Shown: piece after piece, positions 51,566-59,088 of the stretch
Layout: the number at the start of each line of letters is the position of its first letter
How positions within the stretch are numbered: position 1 is the stretch's first letter
Assembly (NCBI GenBank): GCA_036502005.1
Contig: DASXZH010000038.1
Location: 1 to 64,000 of the forward strand
Direction of reading: 5' to 3'
Length of the DNA stretch: 64,000 nt
Origin: DASXZH01 sp036502005
GTDB taxonomy: Bacteria; Armatimonadota; Fimbriimonadia; Fimbriimonadales; Fimbriimonadaceae
Position numbers and translations under genes: made by a program
The notes under the pieces: generated by a model
What the model saw: only the letters and a program-made list of their open reading frames with translations
What the model was told of the DNA's origin: nothing
Databases searched by the model: none

Positions 51566-52429
51566 ATGATTTGGGTTCTTTCGATTCTTGGACTCTACCT
51601 GCTGGCCCTATTTGGCGTTTCTTACTTCAGTTTGCACCCTGTGCGGACCCCAGTTTTTATTTCGCCGGGCGCGATGGGAGAACCCCAAGAGGAAGTGGAG
51701 TTTTCCAACGAAGATGGCCTAAAGCTTAGAGGTTGGTGGCTGGAAAAGCCTAACTCCACCGTGGTCGGGATTTATTGTCACGGGTATTTGATGAACCGAT
51801 GCGAGCTTACGCCGCTTGCGGTCGAACTCGCCAAACATAATGTTTCGGCCCTACTATTTGATTTTCCTGCCCACGGAAAAAGCCAAGGCAAGAAATGCCA
51901 CCTGGGTTGGAGAGAGCGCAACGACGTTAAAGCGGCGGTCGCTTACGCCCGAAGCAGAATGCCCAACGCCAAAGTTTTTCTTGTTGGAAGCAGCATGGGC
52001 GCGGCTGCGTGCGCTTTCGCCCTGGCTGATGACCCTAACCTTGCCGACGCCCTCTTGCTGGACAGCGCCTACTCCAACATGGCCAAAGCCGTTTCTGGAT
52101 GGTGGCGATTTATAGGCGGAAAGGTTCTCAGCTTAATCCTAAGCCCCAGTATTATCATCGCCGCCCCGATGGCGGGTTTCAACCCATTTAAGGTCGATGT
52201 ATCAACAGCCCTGAGCAAAATTGAGAAGCCAACCCTCATCCTGCATGGCGATATCGATAACCTCGCTACACCTGGGGAAGCCACCCGAAATGCCAAGGCT
52301 GCGGCCGGTCCGGTGGAGGTAGTGTGGTTTAAATCATGCGGGCATTCAGAGGGCAGATGGGTCCATCCGGAACTGTATTACGAGAGTATTATAAATTTTC
52401 TTAGAAGATTTGCGATCATTTCAGCCTAA
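51566..52429 (+). CDS. Membrane-anchored alpha/beta hydrolase
   Basis: 287 residues. An N-terminal hydrophobic anchor (IWVLSILGLYLLALFGVSYF) is followed by the hydrolase core: GIYCHGYLMNRCE oxyanion strand, LFDFPAHGKSQG, the nucleophile elbow VGSSMGAAA near residue 143, a catalytic aspartate in LHGDIDNLATP and histidine in SCGHSEG. The substrate is unknown; similar proteins are annotated as thioesterase- or peptidase-like. A TAGAAT element lies 15 bases upstream. Confidence 0.88.
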   Translation: MIWVLSILGLYLLALFGVSYFSLHPVRTPVFISPGAMGEPQEEVEFSNEDGLKLRGWWLEKPNSTVVGIYCHGYLMNRCELTPLAVELAKHNVSALLFDFPAHGKSQGKKCHLGWRERNDVKAAVAYARSRMPNAKVFLVGSSMGAAACAFALADDPNLADALLLDSAYSNMAKAVSGWWRFIGGKVLSLILSPSIIIAAPMAGFNPFKVDVSTALSKIEKPTLILHGDIDNLATPGEATRNAKAAAGPVEVVWFKSCGHSEGRWVHPELYYESIINFLRRFAIISA

Positions 52430-52633
52430 TGGCAGTCTTATTACAGGAAGTTCTTTTGGGGAGAACGTTCGGCGAGAGTTGTCGATATATGCACAAGGAT
52501 CGCCGGCAATTCTGCCTTGATTGGACCTTCTAATTACTTGGGCACAAGTTCTGTAGGACATACTTTAAAAAGCGGCATAGACAACGAAGTCTTGGCCAAG
52601 GAACCAACAGGAACCCGAAGCAGAGACCATTAT

Positions 52634-53140
52634 ATGTGGGCAAGACTAGAAAAGTGGCAGATCAAGCAGTTGCAGCGGTTGGCTAACACCGATCCCGACC
52701 GAGTTGAGGCACTGCTCAACATTCTTTGGAACCAATCCCCCGGGCTTTATTCAGAGCTTGCCGTTTCCGCAATCGACCAGGAAATGCTTTCTGTTGAGGA
52801 AGGAGCCGACCGGCTCAGCCTTACCGAGCATCAGGTAGAAACGGAATTAGTCGATTTTCGCCAGAAAATGACCACCGTTGAAGCGGTCGTCGTTCACGAC
52901 GATATGAGAAAGGCAGCGTGCATCGCGGACGGTGGGGTAGCGGTTTGGGAAATCATTCGCGAATACCGAAAGTTGGGCTCGGTTGAAAGCCTAAAAGCTT
53001 CTTTCCCAAGTTTAAGCGAAGGCGAACTTGCGGGAGCGCTGCGCTACGCGCAGTCGCATCCGGATGAGATCGAATCGATGATCTCGGATTTCGAGAATGT
53101 GTTGGCTCGACGTCGGGCTGAATATCCGTTTTCGCATTAA
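52634..53140 (+). CDS. DUF433-like domain protein with N-terminal extension
   Basis: 168 residues from the ATG at 52634; an in-frame TTG at 52517 would add 39 residues with no features. The first 80 residues are helical (WARLEKWQIKQLQRLANTDP). The second half resembles DUF433: VHDDMRKAACIADGGVAVWE then ASFPSLSEGELAGALRYAQS. Unlike the pair at 23.2 kb, no DUF5615 gene follows, and the GG-x-P-x-x-x-GTR core is degraded. An orphan antitoxin-like regulator is possible. It overlaps the convergent gene by four bases. Confidence 0.7.
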   Translation: MWARLEKWQIKQLQRLANTDPDRVEALLNILWNQSPGLYSELAVSAIDQEMLSVEEGADRLSLTEHQVETELVDFRQKMTTVEAVVVHDDMRKAACIADGGVAVWEIIREYRKLGSVESLKASFPSLSEGELAGALRYAQSHPDEIESMISDFENVLARRRAEYPFSH

Positions 53141-53949
53141 GCTTTGTTTTGCATTCGTAGCGATTCTTCAACGACTTCCAGGCACCTTGCAATCTGCGAT
53201 CGGAAAACGCACTGCTCCGAATTTCTTAGGGTCCTTAGTTGGTCCGCAAATTCGGGGTCTGCAAGTCTCCTGGCCAGTTTAACGTAATAAGGAAACTCGC
53301 GCGTCGCCCACCTGTTCGCGGCAGCAAGAATAATGCCCTGGAGCCTCCGAACTTGCTTTTTGCTAAGGTCGTCGGCCCTTCGCTTAAAAAGGGTGAGGAG
53401 ATCCTCTTTTACATAGCCGGACCGGAAGAAGATGGGGTCAGCCTCCACGAAGTCAATGAGAGGGTCAAAGTCTACTGACTCCCTTTCGTGTACGGACTGG
53501 TATGCCGTCAAAAACCTTGGGGGCCAGGCATCCATCATCGCCTCACGGGTTGCAGAATTATATTTGCCATAACCTTTTTCGCGTGCCTCGCGATATTTTT
53601 TCGAGGCGAGAGCATAATTGAAACCGTCCGGCCCATCATGGAGACCTTCGGGTTCAGGATATACGCGTTCGCCAAAGTCAAGGAGCCAGTTTTTCGCGAC
53701 TTCGGCGAGAACAGGATCGCCCGAGAGCATCTTATGGGCCAACTCCTTGACTAACTCCTGATCCCCCATAAGACTCGCGATATAGGCCCTAGCGGCAAGG
53801 TACGCATCTTTCTTAAAGCGTGGACGGAACTTCTCCAAAATGGGGCGATAGTCTTCAATCGTGCGGCGCGGCACGTCTCGTTGACTGTTAATTTCGTCGA
53901 CGAAATCTGAGAATGCGTTATATTGGTTCCACTTTCCCCGCGCGGACAC
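53137..53949 (-). CDS. Helical protein of unknown function
   Basis: 270 residues without signal peptide or membrane segments. It is strongly helical and rich in paired helices (ILEKFRPRFKKDAYLAARAY, LLTLFKRRADDLSKKQVRRL, AANRWATREFPYYVKLARRL), suggesting a HEAT/ARM- or TPR-like solenoid. I recognise no family. The GTG start is six bases after TAAACT, and the gene is divergent from purC. Confidence 0.75.
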   Translation of the reverse strand: MSARGKWNQYNAFSDFVDEINSQRDVPRRTIEDYRPILEKFRPRFKKDAYLAARAYIASLMGDQELVKELAHKMLSGDPVLAEVAKNWLLDFGERVYPEPEGLHDGPDGFNYALASKKYREAREKGYGKYNSATREAMMDAWPPRFLTAYQSVHERESVDFDPLIDFVEADPIFFRSGYVKEDLLTLFKRRADDLSKKQVRRLQGIILAAANRWATREFPYYVKLARRLADPEFADQLRTLRNSEQCVFRSQIARCLEVVEESLRMQNKA

Positions 53950-53955
53950 AAAACG

Positions 53956-53961
53956 AGTTTA
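53956..53961 (-). promoter_or_regulatory. -10 box of the helical protein gene
   Basis: TAAACT on the minus strand, six bases before the GTG at 53949. Confidence 0.5.
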
Positions 53962-53993
53962 TCCGTTAGCCTCTCCAGCCATCGACTAGCGCG

Positions 53994-53999
53994 TATAAT
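53994..53999 (+). promoter_or_regulatory. -10 box of leaderless purC
   Basis: Consensus TATAAT, six bases before the ATG at 54006. Confidence 0.65.
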
Positions 54000-54005
54000 C
54001 CATCC

Positions 54006-54905
54006 ATGCCCGCGCTTCTGACAACGAAGTCCGCCGGTTTGCCTGCGCCGAGCAGCACTGGCAAAGTGCGTGAGATTTATGACCTCGGCGAAGAACTTCT
54101 TATCGTCACCACCGACCGTATTTCTGCCTTTGACGTGGTGATGGCGAATGGAATCCCGGATAAGGGCCGGGTACTAAACCAGCTCAGCGGTTTCTGGTTC
54201 GAAAAGCTTTCTTCAGTTGTGCCTAACCATGTTATTAGTCTCGATGATGCTGTTATAGCTTCTCGACTGGGACGCGCGATTCCAGAACTAGCGGGCCGCT
54301 CAACGCTTGCTAGAAAGGGAAAACCCTTGCCTATCGAGTGCGTTGCCAGGGGATATATCTCCGGAAGTCTTTTCAAGGAATACAAAGCCCAAGGCGCTGG
54401 GGTTCACGACCTGAATCTGCTAGCCGGGTTGCTCGAAAGCGCAAAATTGCCCGAGCCCATTTTCACTCCCGCAACCAAGGCCGAAGAGGGCCATGATATG
54501 AACTTAAGCTGGTCGCAAACGGTGGGTCTGGTGGGAAAGGAAACAGCCGAGAAAGCCAGAGACCTGACGCTGGCTCTTTACAATGCGGCCGCAGAACACG
54601 CCCTTTCGAAAGGGCTCATCCTGGCCGACACCAAGTTCGAGTTTGGGCAAACCGATACCGGATTAATCTGGATCGACGAAGCCCTTACGCCAGACAGCTC
54701 CCGATTCTGGTCGATCGAAACTTACAACCCCGGCGGCCCGCAACCCAGCTTTGATAAGCAGTTTGTGAGAGATTATTTGGAATCGATCGGATGGGGCAAG
54801 AAGCCCCCCGGCCCGACACTTCCCGATGAAGTGGTTGCCAAAACGCGCGAAAAATATCTTCAGGCGTACCACCTCATCACCGGCACAAGGCTCCCTACGG
54901 CCTGA
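54006..54905 (+). CDS. purC: SAICAR synthase (phosphoribosylaminoimidazole-succinocarboxamide synthase)
   Basis: 299 residues, the long eukaryote-like PurC form. GKVREIYDLGEELLIVTTDR, SAFDVVMANGIPDKGRVLNQ and PIECVARGYISGSLFKEYK are diagnostic, with KFEFGQTD and DSSRFW in the C-terminal half. The enzyme joins CAIR and aspartate in purine synthesis. The start codon is six bases after a perfect TATAAT. The waaA gene starts within the stop (TGATG), so the two unrelated functions share one transcript. Confidence 0.96.
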   Translation: MPALLTTKSAGLPAPSSTGKVREIYDLGEELLIVTTDRISAFDVVMANGIPDKGRVLNQLSGFWFEKLSSVVPNHVISLDDAVIASRLGRAIPELAGRSTLARKGKPLPIECVARGYISGSLFKEYKAQGAGVHDLNLLAGLLESAKLPEPIFTPATKAEEGHDMNLSWSQTVGLVGKETAEKARDLTLALYNAAAEHALSKGLILADTKFEFGQTDTGLIWIDEALTPDSSRFWSIETYNPGGPQPSFDKQFVRDYLESIGWGKKPPGPTLPDEVVAKTREKYLQAYHLITGTRLPTA

Positions 54906-56185
54906 TGCTCGTATTCCTTGCCTACAACTTTATCCTGACCGTTCTGGCCCCGTTCTGGCTAATCTGGATGTTGTTTCGGGCTTTTCAGCGTAAGGAAAAG
55001 CCTGACTGGAAGGAACGCCGAGGCATTTACCCTTTCGAACATCGGCAGGATCGGAAACGGATTTGGATCCATGCAGTTTCCGTTGGCGAAGTTGTAGCCA
55101 CGATCCCACTTCTGCGAGAAGTAAAAGCCCTGCTGCCAGAGTACGAGATTGTCCTAAGCGTCACCACCAGCAGCGGGCACACCACCGCCCGCGAACAAGC
55201 GGCCGGCCTTTACGAACACCTTGTTTACTTCCCCATTGAGGTGCCGCGCTTTATGCTCAGCGCTATGCAGAAGGTTCAGCCAGCGGTGGTCGTTACAATC
55301 GACACGGAACTATGGCTCGATTTCGTGTGGGCAGCGAAAAGTTTCAGAGCTACCACTATGGTTGCGAACGGCCGTATCAGCGACCGCAGCTTTCCGCGGA
55401 TGAAGTTTTTTAGTGCCCTTTACAGAACATTGCTTGGCGACGTAGACCTTTGCTTGACGCAGACTCAAGTTGATGCCGATAGGTTGGCGGCGCTAGGCGC
55501 TAAGAACGTTCAGGTTCTGGGCAATATGAAGTTCGATCAGGCTCTAGATGGCCTTTCCGCCGACCCGGAGGATTGGAAAGAAAAACTTCATCTTCCCAAA
55601 TGGCGGCCGGTCATCGTTATTGGCTCTTCCAGGGGTGAGGAAGAAGAGATCTTTATTCTCGAAGCGCTGAAGCGAGTGGGATTTGAGCGCTTAAGCGTTG
55701 TCCATGCCCCGAGACACCTAGAGCGCGTGTCGGAGCTTTCAAATCTTGTGAAAAACGCTACTGGCCATGTTGCTTTAAGATCCAGAGATGAAGAAGGCGC
55801 TTACTTGATTTTGGATACCTACGGCGAGCTTAGCCAGGTCTATTCCGTCGCCGATTTCGTGATCGTGGGAGGCGGATTTGCCGACCTGGGTGGGCAGAAT
55901 ATCATCCAGCCGCTGGCCCACGGCAAGCCCGTGATCCACGGGCCTCATATGGAGAACTTCCGCGATGTGACGAGCATGGCCGCCTCTGTTGGCGCAACGC
56001 GGACCGTGCAGACGCCGCAAGAACTGGCCAACACAATCGAAGAACTGATTCAGAATCCGGATACGGTTGAGAAGATGGGGCAAGCCGCGAAGGAGTTGGT
56101 GATGCAGAACGTTGGCGCTTCTAAGCGCTACGCGATCGAAATCGCAAAGGCCGCAAACACGAGCGAGGCGGTGGTGAAGGCTTGA
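54905..56185 (+). CDS. waaA: 3-deoxy-D-manno-octulosonic acid (Kdo) transferase
   Basis: 426 residues. An N-terminal membrane anchor (FILTVLAPFWLIWMLFRAF) is followed by the GT30/GT-B fold: IWIHAVSVGEVVATIPLLRE near residue 50, TSSGHTTAREQA, VVTIDTELW and, in the C-terminal domain, VIGSSRGEEEEIFI, VVHAPRHLERV and VIVGGGFADLGGQNIIQPLA. It adds Kdo to lipid IVA on the cytoplasmic side of the inner membrane, which implies a diderm cell with Kdo-containing lipid. It is coupled to purC and to a small downstream ORF. Confidence 0.95.
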   Translation: MLVFLAYNFILTVLAPFWLIWMLFRAFQRKEKPDWKERRGIYPFEHRQDRKRIWIHAVSVGEVVATIPLLREVKALLPEYEIVLSVTTSSGHTTAREQAAGLYEHLVYFPIEVPRFMLSAMQKVQPAVVVTIDTELWLDFVWAAKSFRATTMVANGRISDRSFPRMKFFSALYRTLLGDVDLCLTQTQVDADRLAALGAKNVQVLGNMKFDQALDGLSADPEDWKEKLHLPKWRPVIVIGSSRGEEEEIFILEALKRVGFERLSVVHAPRHLERVSELSNLVKNATGHVALRSRDEEGAYLILDTYGELSQVYSVADFVIVGGGFADLGGQNIIQPLAHGKPVIHGPHMENFRDVTSMAASVGATRTVQTPQELANTIEELIQNPDTVEKMGQAAKELVMQNVGASKRYAIEIAKAANTSEAVVKA

Positions 56186-56304
56186 ATCAGCAGTTGCCTA
56201 AAGGGCAAAGGATTTTGTTGGCGGTGATTATCGCCGTTGTAGTTGGGGCCGCGATGGCGCTTGCGCTATTGAATGCCTTGGGCCTGTTGCCGGTTCGCCC
56301 GTAG
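56182..56304 (+). CDS. 40-residue single-span membrane peptide coupled to waaA
   Basis: The TTG start overlaps the waaA stop as TTGA. The peptide begins NQQLPKGQRILL, then has a hydrophobic helix of about 22 residues (LLAVIIAVVVGAAMALALL) and a PVRP end. The clean membrane segment following a basic, proline-containing head, together with stop-start overlap, argues for a real small protein, possibly associated with WaaA in the membrane. No family is known to me, and TTG as start is a weakness. Confidence 0.5.
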   Translation: MNQQLPKGQRILLAVIIAVVVGAAMALALLNALGLLPVRP

Positions 56305-56380
56305 GGAGTCCGTGCTTTATGCGCAACATTTGTAAACCCCTTCGGGTGTAACAAAGTTGCGCCGGAAGGAGAGTGGCGTG

Positions 56381-56477
56381 CTACCCAGGCCTTGCTCGTC
56401 GCCTCCGCTTCGCTTCGGCGACTTCGCTGCAACCTGGGCTAAGGTATTTCCGCCCTCTTCGGGGCTCCGGAACAAAC
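56381..56477. repeat. Intergenic repeat of the CCCAGGC...CCTGGGCTAAGG type
   Basis: CTACCCAGGC (56381-56390) and CCTGGGCTAAGG (56433-56444) bracket a GCTTCG-rich palindrome, then TATTTCCGCCCTCTTCGGGGC forms a second hairpin. This modular layout matches a repeat style found in many Planctomycetes/Bacteroidetes-type genomes. A related TTTGTAAACCCCTTCGGGTG hairpin precedes it (56329-56348), and CAGTTCACAGTTC words follow (56586-56598). The 56305-56626 gap holds no other feature. Confidence 0.75.
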
Positions 56478-56626
56478 GCACAGACTATTAACGTCTTTGC
56501 AGCCCTTCGGGAAGCGGAAATATGTTCGCAGATGGATGCCCTAGGGGAAATATTCTTACCGTTTACTGTTTACGTTCCCTGCTCACAGTTCACAGTTCAA
56601 ATTCCCAAGATTTATTCAAAACCTAT

Positions 56627-56672
56627 TGACTACAGCGGTAGTCTATGATAAGATGTGACTACGGGTGTAGTC
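56627..56672 (+). promoter_or_regulatory. Promoter flanked by twin BlaI-type operators
   Basis: Operator 1, GACTACAGCGGTAGTC (56628-56643), and operator 2, GACTACGGGTGTAGTC (56657-56672), are perfect 6-bp palindromes with 4-base centres, 29 bases apart. The -35 TTGACT (56627-56632) overlaps operator 1. The -10 TAAGAT (56649-56654) sits 16 bases further, between them. A bound BlaI-family dimer at each would block RNA polymerase. Confidence 0.85.
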
Positions 56673-56674
56673 GG

Positions 56675-57061
56675 ATGACCAAAGAATCACTGGGCGACCA
56701 CGAATTAGCGCTTCTCAGGTACGTTTCGGAGAACGCCCCATTAACAGTGGGCGAGGCCGCGAAAGCTTACGGAACGCCGCTTGGGCTCGCCAGAACCACC
56801 ATCCTCACAATGATGGAGCGGCTTCGCACAAAAGGCTATTTAGCCAGGCAAAAGGAGAACGGCGTTTTCCAGTATTCGTTGAGAATCGACCACGACGACC
56901 TTTTGACCAGAATCGTGGGTGACTTCGTGCAGAAGTCGCTTGGGGGATCGCTGTCTCCGTTCGTTTCATATCTAGTGGATTCCGGCAAGCTGAGCAATCG
57001 GGAAATCTCTGAACTGCGAAAGATGGTAGAGAATCTTGAAGCCACGGAGGAAAAGAAGTGA
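56675..57061 (+). CDS. BlaI/MecI/CopY-family repressor
   Basis: 128 residues from MTKESLGDHELALLRYVSE. The winged helix (LTVGEAAKAYGTPLGLARTT, ILTMMERLRTKGYLARQKEN) and the C-terminal dimerisation helices are complete. In this family the membrane peptidase partner cleaves or triggers loss of the repressor in response to a cell-wall or other signal. The start at 56675 lies just after operator 2; a longer start at 56645 would place codons inside the promoter. The next gene overlaps by four bases (GTGA). Confidence 0.92.
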   Translation: MTKESLGDHELALLRYVSENAPLTVGEAAKAYGTPLGLARTTILTMMERLRTKGYLARQKENGVFQYSLRIDHDDLLTRIVGDFVQKSLGGSLSPFVSYLVDSGKLSNREISELRKMVENLEATEEKK

Positions 57062-59019
57062 TTCATGGTGCGAACGGCTGGGCATTTGAGGTTTTAGATG
57101 CCATTTGGCGAGCAAGTTGGCAGGGCGGACTTTTTGTGTTAGCCATCTGGATAGCCACCAAGGCATTCCATAAAATGCCTTCCTGGGCAAAGCATTGGCT
57201 CTGGTGGGTGGCATGTCTACAAATGGCAGTTCGCATGTTTGTTTCCATCTCAGTTCCCGTTTTGCCCGCCGCAGAAGTGCTAGATGACCCGATAATCGTA
57301 AGCTCGCCCGCGCCCATCACTTACGCGGTGCAACAGCATCTCTCAACTTCTCTGGCTGTATCGCCTCCAGCTTTTCCGGCGCCCTCACCTGCACCGGAGG
57401 GGCCGTCACTTCAGTTCGTGCTCGTGTCCGCTTGGATTCTTGGATGCTCTGTATCTCTCGCCATATCTGGCAAGCACCTCTTTGCCTTGCGCAAGCTAAT
57501 GAGAGGCAGCCAACCACCGGATTCGGGTACCGCGCTCTTGGTCGGCAGCTTGGCCCAAGATATGAACCTTAAAGCGCCGAGAGTGCGCATCTCAAGTGAC
57601 GCACCTTGCCCCATGTTGGCCGGATGGCTAAGACCAACGATTATCTTGCCCGAATGGGCAGGCGAACTGAGCGAAGCTGAACTGCAACTAGCTCTCCGGC
57701 ACGAACTTTTACACCTGCAGCGGCGCGATTTGTGGCTGGCCCTAGTGCCAGCACTCGTCAAATGCCTTTACTTTTTTCACCCTTTGGTCTGGCTCGCAAC
57801 CCACGAAACTTCGTTAGCATGCGAGGAGACCTGCGATATCGAAACTCTCAGCCTGGGCATCGGCTCTCCGGCCGCCTACGCCAGGCTCCTACTTCATTCC
57901 GCCCAAACAAAAACTTCCACGGTTGCGTTGGGCACCGCTTTCGGATTCCGATCTTTGCAAAGGAGAATCACTATGCTCAAACGTTTAAACCTTTCCGCGC
58001 CCGCGCGACGGACCCGTTCACTGACAATATTTATCGCCCTTGCTGCGGTATGTGCCTTACCATGGAACGTAACCGCGCAGCCAACTAAACGAACTACCAA
58101 GCATCGCTACGCGAGACGGCACGCTCATCGCGTCGTTAAGAAACAGAAGTCTGCTGTTGTTCTGCTAGATGGAGGTTTAAGTTCTCTTAACACCAGGGTT
58201 GGAACCAAAATTATGATACTCACGGATTCCCCGAAAGACGCGATACCAGAGTCGGCCACGATTGCACCCGATGGCCAAATAATGGTTCTGCCAGATAACC
58301 AAGGCCAGAATGGCGCTATGGTTACAACAGATAAGCGCACTTTCACACTAGTGGGTCCGGGAATCTCCGGCGGCAAAATCGAAAAGACAAAAAACTTGAA
58401 AGTCGTGCAACTAGACGGACACCGCGACTATTTCCTTGATGGCGTCCAAGTTAAGGCAGCGCCGAGCGGCATGGGCGGTGGCGGATTCGCGGTCGCTCCT
58501 GCAGCACCTAGCGGTTTGGGTGGTGGTGGATTAACAATCTCACCGGCTCCGCACAGAGGTGCGCCTAGCGGTATGGGCGGAGGCGGCTTCGGGATAACCG
58601 CTCCCCAAGGCGGATTCGGCGGCGGAGGCGGCATCGAGGCACCAGCCCCACTAGGAAGGAGGGGCGGAACGAGGATCACGATCCAAGCTCCGCAAGCTGA
58701 GGGCATTGGCGGCGGCTCGGGGATTGATACCGGACTCGACGTAGATGCGATTAACGAATCCAATATCACGGCCAGGTTTAAGAATGTAAACCTGCGAGAA
58801 GCTTTAACCGAGCTTTTCAACGCGGCAAAGGTCAACTACACGATCAAGTCCAGCGTCTCCTACAACAACGTTGTCACCTGCGGCTTTAACCATGCAAGCC
58901 TCCAGGATATCCTCCGCGCAATGTTAGACTCCGTAGACCAGGCACTCACTTACCGAGTCGATGGCGGAACATACATTATCTCCGCAAAGGACAGCGCTCC
59001 GGAGCGGGCAGGCAACTAA
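57058..59019 (+). CDS. M56 (BlaR1-type) membrane peptidase fused to Gly-rich repeats and an STN domain
   Basis: 653 residues. Membrane segments near 20-35, 45-65 and 118-136 lead to the zinc motif HELLH (215-219) with a likely third ligand in LACEETCD (about 254-260). A membrane helix near 320-335 follows. The C-terminal half differs from BlaR1: there is no penicillin-binding domain but a stretch with GMGGGG/GLGGGG repeats (about 470-560), then ITARFKNVNLREALTELFNA to YRVDGGTYIISAKD, an STN/secretin-like short domain. This suggests an extracellular binding module. The GTG start is coupled to the repressor. Confidence 0.87.
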   Translation: MIHGANGWAFEVLDAIWRASWQGGLFVLAIWIATKAFHKMPSWAKHWLWWVACLQMAVRMFVSISVPVLPAAEVLDDPIIVSSPAPITYAVQQHLSTSLAVSPPAFPAPSPAPEGPSLQFVLVSAWILGCSVSLAISGKHLFALRKLMRGSQPPDSGTALLVGSLAQDMNLKAPRVRISSDAPCPMLAGWLRPTIILPEWAGELSEAELQLALRHELLHLQRRDLWLALVPALVKCLYFFHPLVWLATHETSLACEETCDIETLSLGIGSPAAYARLLLHSAQTKTSTVALGTAFGFRSLQRRITMLKRLNLSAPARRTRSLTIFIALAAVCALPWNVTAQPTKRTTKHRYARRHAHRVVKKQKSAVVLLDGGLSSLNTRVGTKIMILTDSPKDAIPESATIAPDGQIMVLPDNQGQNGAMVTTDKRTFTLVGPGISGGKIEKTKNLKVVQLDGHRDYFLDGVQVKAAPSGMGGGGFAVAPAAPSGLGGGGLTISPAPHRGAPSGMGGGGFGITAPQGGFGGGGGIEAPAPLGRRGGTRITIQAPQAEGIGGGSGIDTGLDVDAINESNITARFKNVNLREALTELFNAAKVNYTIKSSVSYNNVVTCGFNHASLQDILRAMLDSVDQALTYRVDGGTYIISAKDSAPERAGN

Positions 59020-59050
59020 TCGACCTGGGATAGCGCTGGATTAGACATTG

Positions 59051-59074
59051 GAGGGCTGATTGCAGCCCTCTTTT
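59051..59074 (+). terminator. Terminator of the BlaI-M56 operon
   Basis: GAGGGCTG (59051-59058) and CAGCCCTC (59063-59070) pair perfectly with a four-base loop, followed by TTTT. Confidence 0.88.
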
Positions 59075-59088
59075 CCTGTGCCTTAAAA

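Noticed and set aside
56373..56648. 91-codon plus-strand frame and the 81-codon minus-strand frame overlapping it (56187-56432)
   Set aside because: Both run through the composite intergenic repeat and the BlaI promoter.
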